64,000 bases of DNA from contig NZ_JABSNK010000003.1 in assembly GCF_013294005.1 (NCBI RefSeq), positions 248,001 through 312,000 on the forward strand, read 5' to 3'. Numbering within the stretch: position 1 is the first letter of the stretch; each line of letters opens with the position of its first letter. This document shows, piece after piece, positions 9,078 through 16,502 of this stretch. The translations under genes were made by a program, and so were the position numbers. This stretch comes from Flavobacterium gelidicaeli. Its GTDB lineage: Bacteria; Bacteroidota; Bacteroidia; Flavobacteriales; Flavobacteriaceae. Below the pieces are notes generated by a model that was not told where the DNA came from, did not search any database, and saw only the letters and a program-made list of their open reading frames with translations.

Positions 9078-9644
9078 TTAAAATCGATATCCTGTACTAA
9101 GACCTACTCTTGATAAAACAGCCGGGCTTGAATTGTTAAATAGGTTAAAACCCAATCCTAAATTAAAATTAATGGGAAAACGTTGCGCAATATAAACTTT
9201 ATACCCCACTGAAGGACCTATGGCAACATCAATATAGTGGTCATTAATCTTGTCATAATACCCATAATTCTCGGTATTTAATCGCACAATTTTTTCATTG
9301 GAACCGCCATTAATTGAACTAAAAAATTCAGCATAAAATAAGCTTTTACTATTATTTGAAAAGGAATACCGAACAAATGGATCTATTTGATATTTTCGTT
9401 GTCCTTGAAAAATGCTATACGTATTTTCATGACCGTTTATAATCATAGCACTCACGCCAACCGAAAGTCTGTTTTTTATAAAATATTCATAGGTGAGTTG
9501 TATTCTAGAATTTAGAATTAATTTTCCAATATCAATTCTAAGCTCGTTTTTTCGGTTTAAAATAAGTTCTTTAGTTCCTTCGGGTTTTTGCGCCTGAAAA
9601 GAAAGGGACATCAATACTAAAAATAAGCAAAACCTTGTTTTCAT
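9078..9644 (-). CDS. Small outer-membrane beta-barrel protein
   Basis: 188 residues with a signal peptide (MKTRFCLFLVLMSLSFQAQ) followed by amphipathic strands and a C-terminal LSTGYRF ending in Phe. The size suits an 8-stranded barrel of the OmpX/OmpW kind, but I cannot place the family. It is the first gene of a two-gene unit with the lipoprotein downstream. Confidence 0.65.
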   Translation of the reverse strand: MKTRFCLFLVLMSLSFQAQKPEGTKELILNRKNELRIDIGKLILNSRIQLTYEYFIKNRLSVGVSAMIINGHENTYSIFQGQRKYQIDPFVRYSFSNNSKSLFYAEFFSSINGGSNEKIVRLNTENYGYYDKINDHYIDVAIGPSVGYKVYIAQRFPINFNLGLGFNLFNNSSPAVLSRVGLSTGYRF

Positions 9645-9765
9645 TTCAACTAATTTGTAATAAAAGTAGGTAAAATATATTACTAAACTATAATTATTTT
9701 ATACCAACAACTTAGCACCCTTACTTTACTATTGAATCCAAGTTGTGATGCAACACAAAACGCTT

Positions 9766-9844
9766 AGCCCAGATAGTAGCGTCATCCTTTTTATTTTTTC
9801 TTTAAAAAATAAAAAGATATAGCGGATAGCTGGAAATAGCTCCT
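9766..9844. repeat. REP-like structured element, copy 1
   Basis: A 79-base element with flanks AGCCCAGATAGTAGCG and ATAGCGGATAGCTGG...AGCTCCT around a central hairpin of 13 bp (CTTTTTATTTTTT/AAAAAATAAAAAG). CCAG in the left flank pairs with CTGG in the right flank. A second copy at 12216-12317 keeps the flanks but changes this pair to CCTG/CAGG. It lies 21 bases past the stop of the transglutaminase-like gene. Confidence 0.75.
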
Positions 9845-9865
9845 AAATAAATGCTTTGTATAAAT

Positions 9866-10798
9866 TTAGTTTAAGGTCAAGGCTCCCAGAATTTCTTCGG
9901 ATAAAAAGGGTCCGCCTGGATATCTCGCGGTGTAGTCTAAGTTTAACCAAACTTGGTCACGTTCATCAATATGATAATGCAGTTGTTTGCCGTAACTTTC
10001 TTTAACAAATAATACATTTTTTATCAAATAGTTGACTGTTTCAAGATCATTCATGGTACCAATTAATATTTCCGGATAAATATGCCCTTTAGTATGAATC
10101 AGTCGCGGTGTACCGCCAATAGCACGTACTGCAGCCGCCATCAAGATGGAATGATCATCACAATCTCCTGAAAAATAATCTAATGATTCACTTGCCGTAG
10201 CAATATAATCTCCGTCTTTAGGATCGTTTACATAATTCCAACGGCCATTTATTTCTTTAAAAACAGCAAAGCATTGAATAATGGTCCTGTAATCAGAATA
10301 CCCTTTGACATCTTTGAAATTTTTTGAAGTGGCCATTATAGCAAAATTTCTAACCTTTGGGTTTTTATACTCAATGGCATTCAATATCTTTGACTTATTA
10401 GGAAAAGGCAGTAATTTAGAAATAATAATATCCTGCGGAAACGGATTGTCAGACATCGTGTAAATCATCGAGTCGTAATCCTCATAAACGCTATTAAAAC
10501 CGTAATTTCCAAATACGGTTCCATAAAATAATACTAAGACATATATTAAAATACAAATTATAATTATTGTTCTCAACATTCTTAAAATCAACTGTATTAC
10601 TACAATTAATAATAAAAAAAGCAAAATTCGATCTAGATTGAAAGGCCAATTTAGTTCTATTAAATTTTGATGGGCAACTATAAAAACTGGAATGGCAATA
10701 AGAATATTCAAAACAAATATAATCACATCATCCCACGGTTTTTTAACCTGCAGTTTTTGCTTTATATCCTGAAAAGAAATATTTTTAAAGTTTATCAT
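9866..10798 (-). CDS. Membrane protein with transglutaminase-like domain
   Basis: 310 residues. The N-terminal third has two to three hydrophobic helices (about 27-45, 54-72, 76-98). The C-terminal part is a transglutaminase-like fold: Cys in SGDCDDHS, His in TKGHIYPEI, and Asp in WLNLDYT form the usual Cys-His-Asp triad. Such proteins act as peptidases or amide-processing enzymes, here probably facing the periplasm. It is the last gene of a three-gene unit after the GNAT and binding-protein genes (22-nt gap). Confidence 0.7.
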   Translation of the reverse strand: MINFKNISFQDIKQKLQVKKPWDDVIIFVLNILIAIPVFIVAHQNLIELNWPFNLDRILLFLLLIVVIQLILRMLRTIIIICILIYVLVLFYGTVFGNYGFNSVYEDYDSMIYTMSDNPFPQDIIISKLLPFPNKSKILNAIEYKNPKVRNFAIMATSKNFKDVKGYSDYRTIIQCFAVFKEINGRWNYVNDPKDGDYIATASESLDYFSGDCDDHSILMAAAVRAIGGTPRLIHTKGHIYPEILIGTMNDLETVNYLIKNVLFVKESYGKQLHYHIDERDQVWLNLDYTARYPGGPFLSEEILGALTLN

Positions 10799-10820
10799 TG
10801 TTTACCAAAAAGTGTAAGAA

Positions 10821-11672
10821 CTATAATGTTTTTACAATTTCCTCAAAAGTACCTATTTTATCAATGATTTTAAGCTGAAATAACTGATTTTGGACATTGT
10901 TTAACAAATTTTTAGATAATGGATTTTGAGACCAAGTCGTCAAAGCCATCCATTCCTGAATATCAACTGTTTTTTGGTGGTATTTTGTAGCCAAAGCTTC
11001 TTCAATATTTGGAATATTTTTAAAGCTTTTTGTTTTTTTATTAATGGTATCTAAAATTGTTTTGATGACCTTTGGATGTTGTTCTAAAATTTCCTCACCC
11101 ACAGCAATTACAAAGCAAGGCCATGGAGTAGGACAGTCGCCAACACGTCTAAAAACGCCTTTATCAACTAGAGGTTTAGTCATGAAACGTTCCCACATAA
11201 AATAATCTGCAGTTCCCGCAGTCAAAGCTTCGACAGCGCCATCAATGGTATTGATAATTTCAAATTGTAAATGATCAGTATTCCAATTTTGATTTCCGGC
11301 ATTAACGTAAGCCATTAATTGCGATCCAGAACCTACTCTTGAAATAGCACATTTAGTATTTTCTAAGTCGGCTATTGTTTTATAAGGCGACTTTGCAGCT
11401 ACGTGAATTCCCCATATTAAAGGAGAATCAACATACACTTGTACAATTTTAGAAGGATTACCTGCAACAATATCCTTAACAACACCTTCGGTTAAGATTA
11501 CAGCAATATCTGTTTCTCCTGAACGTAACATTTGACACATTTTACCCGTTCCTTCTGGAACATCGGTCCATTGTAGGTCGATGTTATTTGCCTGAAATTC
11601 GTTATTTTCTATGGCTAAATGCCAAGGTAAATTGAAGTGTTCTGGTACTCCAGCTATTTTAATTGTAGTCAT
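10821..11672 (-). CDS. NMT1/THI5-like substrate-binding-fold protein
   Basis: 283 residues of the type 2 periplasmic-binding fold: IKIAGVPEHFNLPWHLAIE at the start, the ligand-hinge segment SGETDIAVILTEG, and GSGSQLMAYV. It resembles SsuA/THI5/NMT1 proteins that bind pyrimidine, taurine or nitrate-like ligands. It has no signal peptide or lipobox, and no ABC permease or ATPase lies nearby, so a cytoplasmic role (sensing or enzymatic) is possible. It starts one base after the stop of the GNAT gene. Confidence 0.72.
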   Translation of the reverse strand: MTTIKIAGVPEHFNLPWHLAIENNEFQANNIDLQWTDVPEGTGKMCQMLRSGETDIAVILTEGVVKDIVAGNPSKIVQVYVDSPLIWGIHVAAKSPYKTIADLENTKCAISRVGSGSQLMAYVNAGNQNWNTDHLQFEIINTIDGAVEALTAGTADYFMWERFMTKPLVDKGVFRRVGDCPTPWPCFVIAVGEEILEQHPKVIKTILDTINKKTKSFKNIPNIEEALATKYHQKTVDIQEWMALTTWSQNPLSKNLLNNVQNQLFQLKIIDKIGTFEEIVKTL

Positions 11673-11673
11673 G

Positions 11674-12201
11674 TTAAATCGTTTTATTTTCTAATTCGAA
11701 CCAAATACACGGAATTTTATTCCACTCAAACTCATTTTTTGTTTGCATCCCTAATTTTTCCAGAATGTGGCGAGAACCTTTATTATCAATATGTGCCGAA
11801 GCATAGATAGTTTTAATATTCATGGTATTGAAACCGTAATCGAGCCAGGCTTTCGCCGATTCATAACCATATCCTTTTCCCCAATAGTCTTCGATAAAGC
11901 GATAGCCAATTTCATGAAAATTCACATGTCCATTCTCGGGCTCTGTGATGTACTTTATACCGCACCAGCCTATAAAGTGTTTGGTCTCTTTAAGAATAAC
12001 CGCATAGCGACCAATACCGTGCTCAACATATTGTTTACGGATGTTGTTAATGTAATCCTGACTTTTATCAATCGTCAGTATGGGATTTTTGCCCAAATAC
12101 GTGTGCACGTTTGGATTATTGTCTAACGCAAACATTCCTTCGAGATCGGTATTTAGTATTTCTCTTAAAAGAAGTCTTTCGGTTTCGATGATGATGTTCA
12201 T
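11674..12201 (-). CDS. GNAT-family N-acetyltransferase (RimJ/RimL-like)
   Basis: 175 residues with the RimJ/RimL layout: IETERLLLREI at the start, the acetyl-CoA loop in YRFIEDYWGKGYGYESAKAWL, and the late ASAHIDNKGSRHILEKLGM. These enzymes acetylate N-terminal amines of proteins or small molecules; the substrate is unknown. First gene of the operon with the binding-fold and transglutaminase-like genes. A REP-like element fills almost all the space upstream. Confidence 0.88.
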   Translation of the reverse strand: MNIIIETERLLLREILNTDLEGMFALDNNPNVHTYLGKNPILTIDKSQDYINNIRKQYVEHGIGRYAVILKETKHFIGWCGIKYITEPENGHVNFHEIGYRFIEDYWGKGYGYESAKAWLDYGFNTMNIKTIYASAHIDNKGSRHILEKLGMQTKNEFEWNKIPCIWFELENKTI

Positions 12202-12215
12202 GGTTATTCATTTTT

Positions 12216-12317
12216 AGCCCTGATAGGAGCGGCATCTCCCGATTTAGAAAAACAAGGCTTTTTTAAGCCGTAGTTTTTATTTATCGGGAATACAGCGGAT
12301 AGCAGGATTAAGCTCCT
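12216..12317. repeat. REP-like structured element, copy 2
   Basis: 102 bases sharing with 9766-9844 the flanks AGCCC-T-GATAGGAGCG and ACAGCGGATAGC-A-GG...AGCTCCT. CCTG pairs with CAGG where copy 1 has CCAG/CTGG. The middle is different and longer: stem TCCCGAT/ATCGGGA enclosing a second hairpin GGCTT/AAGCC. AGGAGC and GCTCCT can also pair. It begins 14 bases upstream of the GNAT start codon and ends 4 bases from the phosphorylase stop. Confidence 0.75.
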
Positions 12318-12321
12318 AAAA

Positions 12322-13191
12322 TTAATTAGTAGCCAATTTATCTAATGTATAAGCGATTAATTCATCAACCGCTTTGTATGGATCTGCACTAAAAGTTCCA
12401 TTGGCACGGTTAGCAATGATGGCGTTTAGTGACAAAGCATGATGTCCTAAAAGCGCCGAAAGACCATATATTGCAGCAGTTTCCATTTCGAGGTTGGTGA
12501 TTCTATTATTTTCAAAAGTAAAATTATCCATTTTAGAATTCAGTTTTTCGTCTTGAATATTTAAGCGCAATACGCGTCCTTGTGGTCCGTAAAAACCTCC
12601 AGCTGTAGCCGTGATTCCTTTGTGCATTTTATCGCTTTCGATTACTTTTTCTAATTTCTCTGAACACGCAATTACATACGGTTTCCCTTTGCGCAAATCC
12701 CAATTGGTATGGCTCACAAATGCATCTTCGATCGCTACATTTGAGACTTCGTCGATCAAGTAGGAGCGGAGCATGTTGTCGAGTCCTAAACCGAATTTTG
12801 ACATTACAAAACTATCCACAGGAATATCTTCGTGCAAAGAACCCGACGTCCCAATACGGATGATATTAAGAGAAGTTAAGTTTTCTTTTGGTTTGCGAGT
12901 TTCTAAATCGATATTTACTAAGGCATCTAGTTCGTTAATTACAATATCAATGTTGTCAGGGCCTATACCGGTTGACATAACAGTAATTCTTTTGCCTTTA
13001 AAAATTCCAGTTTGGGTTTTAAACTCTCTTTTTTGAGTTGAAAATTCTACGCTGTCAAAAAATTGTGTGATTTTTTCCACACGGTTTTGATCGCCCACAA
13101 AGATGATGTCGTGTGCAATGTTTTCTGGTTTTAAGTTTAAGTGGTAAACACTTCCGTCTGGATTTAATATTAATTCTGATGATTGTATCAT
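12322..13191 (-). CDS. Nucleoside (uridine) phosphorylase
   Basis: 289 residues of the PNP/UDP phosphorylase family. Visible landmarks are FVGDQNRVEK (phosphate loop), STGIGPDNIDIVINEL, IRIGTSGSL, and the ribose-binding NLEMETAAIYGL with its invariant Glu-Met-Glu. It splits uridine or a related nucleoside with phosphate in pyrimidine salvage. The EMETA motif and overall length favour uridine phosphorylase, but substrate choice is inferred. The start ATG is preceded by a short T-rich stretch and then a palindromic repeat region. Confidence 0.86.
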   Translation of the reverse strand: MIQSSELILNPDGSVYHLNLKPENIAHDIIFVGDQNRVEKITQFFDSVEFSTQKREFKTQTGIFKGKRITVMSTGIGPDNIDIVINELDALVNIDLETRKPKENLTSLNIIRIGTSGSLHEDIPVDSFVMSKFGLGLDNMLRSYLIDEVSNVAIEDAFVSHTNWDLRKGKPYVIACSEKLEKVIESDKMHKGITATAGGFYGPQGRVLRLNIQDEKLNSKMDNFTFENNRITNLEMETAAIYGLSALLGHHALSLNAIIANRANGTFSADPYKAVDELIAYTLDKLATN

Positions 13192-13210
13192 TTGTTTTTT
13201 TTTGTTTTTT

Positions 13211-13314
13211 CCTCACCCCAGCCCTCTCCAAAGGAGAGGGAGTCAGTGCCGGATTTAGATTTCAATTTTTATTTATATTGTTTTAGTTCCTTCCCTTCGG
13301 GAGGCAAGGAGGGG
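13211..13314. repeat. Palindromic intergenic repeats
   Basis: Two GC-rich palindromes in AT-rich surroundings. The first (13222-13240) is CCCTCTCC-AAA-GGAGAGGG with an 8-bp perfect stem, in a CCTCACCCCAG context. The second (13292-13302) is TCCC-TTC-GGGA within a larger CCTTC...GGCAAGG arrangement. They look like dispersed palindromic repeats and could also act as mRNA 3' structures for the SUI1 gene region. Confidence 0.6.
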
Positions 13315-13315
13315 A

Positions 13316-13645
13316 TTATCCACCCACACGTTTAACTTTGAAACCTTTTAGTTTCAATATTTCCATTATTTTATCGCGATAATCGCCTTGTATGATAATA
13401 GAATCATCTTTGAAGGTACCACCAACGCTTAGTTTGGTTTTGATTTCTTTGGCTAAGATTTTAAAATCTTCGTCAGATCCTTCGTAGCCTTCGATAATCG
13501 TGGTTGCTTTGCCTTTTCTTTTTTCGAACTTACAAATCATAGGTTCTTTTTGAACGTATAATTCATGAGGTGCTTCCTCTGCTTTCTCTTCGGGAAGTGG
13601 TTCGTGATCTGGAAAAAGGTTTTTTAATTGGTCTGCTAAGTCCAT
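13316..13645 (-). CDS. SUI1/eIF1-like translation factor (YciH family)
   Basis: 109 residues. The C-terminal two thirds are a SUI1 domain: KFEKRKGKATTIIEGYEGSD, then LAKEIKTKLSVGGTFKDDSIIIQGDYR and a closing LKGFKVKRVGG. The N-terminal about 30 residues are acidic and probably disordered. Bacterial members bind the 30S subunit and are thought to influence start-site fidelity, but they are not essential initiation factors. The gene appears monocistronic. Confidence 0.9.
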   Translation of the reverse strand: MDLADQLKNLFPDHEPLPEEKAEEAPHELYVQKEPMICKFEKRKGKATTIIEGYEGSDEDFKILAKEIKTKLSVGGTFKDDSIIIQGDYRDKIMEILKLKGFKVKRVGG

Positions 13646-13700
13646 AATATGTTTATTTTTGCTTGCTGATGCTTTTATGTCAATGCCAATTACCCGTTAA

Positions 13701-14223
13701 ATGGAACGCGGATGACGCGGATTAAACGGATTGTCACGGATTTTTTTGTTTCTTCTCTGTTTTTTATCTTCTTAATCATACAATTAGATACTGCAATTTA
13801 ACTATTTTGTCTTCAATAAATTAAATGGAACGCGGATGACGCGGATTAAACGGATTGTCACGGATTTTTTTGTTTCTTCTCTGTTTTTTATCTTCTTAAT
13901 CATACAATTAGATACTGCAATTTAACTATTTTGTCTTCAATAAATTAAATGGAACGCGGATGACGCGGATTAAACGGATGGTCATGGCTTTTTTTGTTTT
14001 TTATCTGTTTTTTATCTTCTTAATCATATAATTAGATAGGGCAATTCAATTATTTTGTCTTGCTATAACTCAAATGGAACGCGGATGACGCGGATTAAAC
14101 GGATGGTCACGGATTTTTTTGTTTATTTTCTGTTTTTTATCTTCTTCTTAATCTTATAACTAGATAGTATATTTTAACTATTTTGTCTATCAATGACTTA
14201 AATGGAATGCGAATGATACGGAC
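13701..14223. repeat. About 124-bp tandem repeat, four units plus a decayed fifth
   Basis: Units begin with ATGGAACGCGGATGACGCGG at 13701, 13825, 13949 and 14074; a degenerate fifth start is at 14202. Spacings are 124, 124, 125 and 128. Units 1 and 2 are identical; 3 and 4 have diverged, mostly in the T-rich middle. This fills the whole space between the SUI1 and GxxExxY genes. The GC-rich core recurs inverted at 14691-14720 on the other side of the GxxExxY gene. Confidence 0.92.
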
Positions 14224-14249
14224 TTTTCTCTATGATATTATGTCCAGTT

Positions 14250-14633
14250 TTATTTATAATTGTTTTGATATACTTTTCTAATAAATTCAGGTTTTTTGCC
14301 AAAATTTAAAAGTAAGCCAACCTCGCAATCTGTGGATTTTAAATAATTTAATAATTGAAATTCATTTTCTTCAACTAAATAATCTTGTGCTTTCAACTCT
14401 AAAATCACCAAATCATCTACGATGATATCTGCGTAATATTCTCCTACTTCAACTTTTTTATAATACACCTTTATCTTTTTTTGAGCTTCTACTTTAAACC
14501 CGTTATTTTTAAGTTCATAATACAATGCATTTTGATATACTCTTTCCAGAAATCCATATCCTAATTCGTTGTAAACATCATAAAAATGTTTCAAAACTGA
14601 CTGAGTTAACTCGCGATGTAAAATACTACTCAT
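14250..14633 (-). CDS. GxxExxY family protein
   Basis: 127 residues with the naming motif GYGFLERVY and, further on, the likely PD-(D/E)XK-type core YYADIIVDDLVILELKAQ (Asp, then Glu-x-Lys) and CEVGLLLNFGKK near the end. The family is common and multi-copy in Bacteroidota and its function is unknown; a nuclease-like fold has been suggested from the motif pattern. I start it at ATG 14633. A longer frame to 14744 would translate the inverted repeat core, which is clearly noncoding repeat DNA. It is flanked by tandem repeats downstream and an inverted core copy upstream. Confidence 0.85.
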   Translation of the reverse strand: MSSILHRELTQSVLKHFYDVYNELGYGFLERVYQNALYYELKNNGFKVEAQKKIKVYYKKVEVGEYYADIIVDDLVILELKAQDYLVEENEFQLLNYLKSTDCEVGLLLNFGKKPEFIRKVYQNNYK

Positions 14634-14690
14634 AAAATATACTAATGAATTAATAAAAAACTTCACTAAATAATTAATCAGCGAAAATCG

Positions 14691-14720
14691 GTTTAAATCC
14701 GTGTCATCCGCGTTCAATTT
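14691..14720. repeat. Inverted copy of the tandem-repeat core
   Basis: On the minus strand this reads TGAACGCGGATGACACGGAT..., matching the core of the 13701-14223 repeats with few changes. It lies 58 bases upstream of the GxxExxY start, so the gene is bracketed by the same core in opposite orientation. Confidence 0.8.
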
Positions 14721-14752
14721 TTTTATTTCAGTGCTTATTCGCAATAGTAATC

Positions 14753-14790
14753 AAAAAGAAAAAAGACATCAAGTAAACTCAATGTCTTTT
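14753..14790 (-). terminator. Terminator of IPNS-like oxygenase gene
   Basis: AAAAGACAT (14761-14769) pairs with ATGTCTTTT (14782-14790); on the minus strand the stem is followed by a T-rich tract. Confidence 0.75.
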
Positions 14791-14813
14791 ATTACTAGAA
14801 GTAAAATTAGGAA

Positions 14814-15764
14814 TTATTTTTTGATTAAACCTAAATCTACTAAACGTTCATATAAATAATCACCAGCAGTAATATCTTCAAATTGCTTCGGATTTTCTGC
14901 ATCGATGCAGTTTTCTAAACAGTTTAGTGGCATATCACTAACAGGATGCATAAAAAATGGAACTGAATATCTTGAAGTACCCCATAATTCTCTTGGTGGA
15001 TTAACCACTTGGTGAATTGTAGATTTCAATCTATTATTAGTGTGACGCGATAACATGTCTCCCACATTAATAACTAGTTCGTCCGGTTCAGCAATGGCAT
15101 CGATCCATTCGCCTTCGTGGTTTTGAACTTGTAATCCTTTTCCTTGCGCTCCCATTAATAGGGTGATCAAGTTGATGTCACCATGAGCAGCTGCACGAAT
15201 TGCATTTGCAGGTTCAGATGTAATAGGAGGGTAATGAATAGGTCTTAGAATAGAATTTCCATCTTTAGCATAATTGTCAAAGTAAAATTCGTCAAGTCCC
15301 AAACGCAAAGCCAACGCTCTTAATACATAAACTCCCGTTTTTTCAAGCATTTGATACGCTTCCTTACCAACTGCATTGAATTTAGGTAGTTCCTTTACTT
15401 GTACATTTTCAGGATATTCTGAAGCGTATTTTGAATCTTCGCTCACATACTGACCGAAGTGCCAAAATTCTTTCAAATCACCCTCTTTTCTTCCTTTCGC
15501 ATGTTCTGTCCCAAAAGATACATAACCGCGTTGTCCTCCAATTCCTGGAATCTCATAACTGCGTTTTGTTTCTAATGGTAAAGAGAAAAAATTTCTAATT
15601 TCGCCATACAGTTCCTCCACTAATTGATCATTTAAAAAATGACCTTTAAGTGCTACGAAGCCAATTTCTTCAAAAGCACTTCCGATTTCATTTACAAATT
15701 TTTGTTTACGTGCCGGATCATCCGACAGGAAATCACGTAAGTCAACACTAGGAATTTGTTGCAT
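14814..15764 (-). CDS. Isopenicillin-N-synthase-like 2-oxoglutarate/Fe(II) oxygenase
   Basis: 316 residues in the plant/fungal-type dioxygenase family. The N-terminal DIOX_N part begins IPSVDLRDFLSDD. The catalytic jelly roll has the iron triad His-x-Asp in AAHGDINLITLL and the distal His in STIHQVVNP, followed by the co-substrate Arg-x-Ser in RYSVPFFMHP. Fe(II) and 2-oxoglutarate use is expected; the substrate is unknown. Homologues are widespread in Flavobacteriaceae. The gene stands alone with its own terminator. Confidence 0.87.
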   Translation of the reverse strand: MQQIPSVDLRDFLSDDPARKQKFVNEIGSAFEEIGFVALKGHFLNDQLVEELYGEIRNFFSLPLETKRSYEIPGIGGQRGYVSFGTEHAKGRKEGDLKEFWHFGQYVSEDSKYASEYPENVQVKELPKFNAVGKEAYQMLEKTGVYVLRALALRLGLDEFYFDNYAKDGNSILRPIHYPPITSEPANAIRAAAHGDINLITLLMGAQGKGLQVQNHEGEWIDAIAEPDELVINVGDMLSRHTNNRLKSTIHQVVNPPRELWGTSRYSVPFFMHPVSDMPLNCLENCIDAENPKQFEDITAGDYLYERLVDLGLIKK

Positions 15765-15910
15765 ACTTATAAATTTATTTATTAATATAATAGCTATATT
15801 AATTTCATTGCCGTAAATGTAATAATTTAATTTGTATTACTTTTTTTATCCAATAACAATTTTTAGTATTCATTAACAGCTATACACTGTATTTATCTGT
15901 ACCAATAGTT

Positions 15911-15918
15911 TACTTTTG
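15911..15918 (+). promoter_or_regulatory. Probable -7 box of heme oxygenase gene
   Basis: TACTTTTG fits TAnnTTTG and would start the mRNA some 20 bases before the TTG start codon at 15945. No clear -33 TTG is seen. Confidence 0.5.
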
Positions 15919-15944
15919 GCATCTATAATCTTAAAAAAACATCC

Positions 15945-16502
15945 TTGTTAGATAATTTAAAAATTGCCACAAAAATAAATCACAGTAGTGTTGAGAAGGT
16001 ATTAGTTCAAAAACTGAAAAACCTCTCTTCACAAGAGGAATATGCTAATTTACTTTTTCAGTTTTACGGATTCTATTTTGAGTTAGAGAAAAAAGTGCAC
16101 AGCATTATAGATAAAACGCTACTGTCTGATATGAGTAAGCGGGTTCATGTTGCCAATTTACATACTGATTTGGTAAACTTAAATCACAGCGTAGCCATTA
16201 CAAGTGTAAATAATTATCCTGAAACCATTAGATCTGTTTCTGAGGCTTTAGGTGTTCTATATGTAATAGAAGGTTCTACCTTAGGTGGTCAGTTTATTGC
16301 AGGGATGTTAAAAAAGCAATTACCTACATTAGATGATTCTCAAATAAATTATTTTCTTTCCTACGGTGAAAATACCATGGAAATGTGGAAGCAGTTTAAA
16401 AATTCGATACAAGAAACCAAAGTCGAGTTTGATGAGAAAAGCACTTTAAATGCGGCGCAAAACACCTTTAAAGCTTTAGAAAATTGGCTGCTACTTAATT
16501 AA
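15945..16502 (+). CDS. bphO: Heme oxygenase, biliverdin-forming (BphO type)
   Basis: 185 residues. His13 in KINHSSVEK is the likely proximal heme ligand, and GVLYVIEGSTLGGQFI is the distal-helix signature of bacterial heme oxygenases. The enzyme opens heme to biliverdin, the chromophore used by the bacteriophytochrome encoded just downstream on the other strand. The frame opens with TTG at 15945; no in-frame ATG exists until residue 64, and the -7 box position supports this start. Its TAA stop overlaps the stop of the phytochrome gene within TTAATTAA. Confidence 0.88.
   Translation: MLDNLKIATKINHSSVEKVLVQKLKNLSSQEEYANLLFQFYGFYFELEKKVHSIIDKTLLSDMSKRVHVANLHTDLVNLNHSVAITSVNNYPETIRSVSEALGVLYVIEGSTLGGQFIAGMLKKQLPTLDDSQINYFLSYGENTMEMWKQFKNSIQETKVEFDEKSTLNAAQNTFKALENWLLLN

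Noticed and set aside
13701..14223. Possible CRISPR array
   Set aside because: The repeat unit is about 124 bases and whole units are nearly identical, so there are no unique spacers, and no cas genes are near. It is a tandem repeat.
14634..14744. N-terminal extension of the GxxExxY protein
   Set aside because: The extra codons translate the inverted repeat core at 14691-14720, so the start is more likely ATG 14633.
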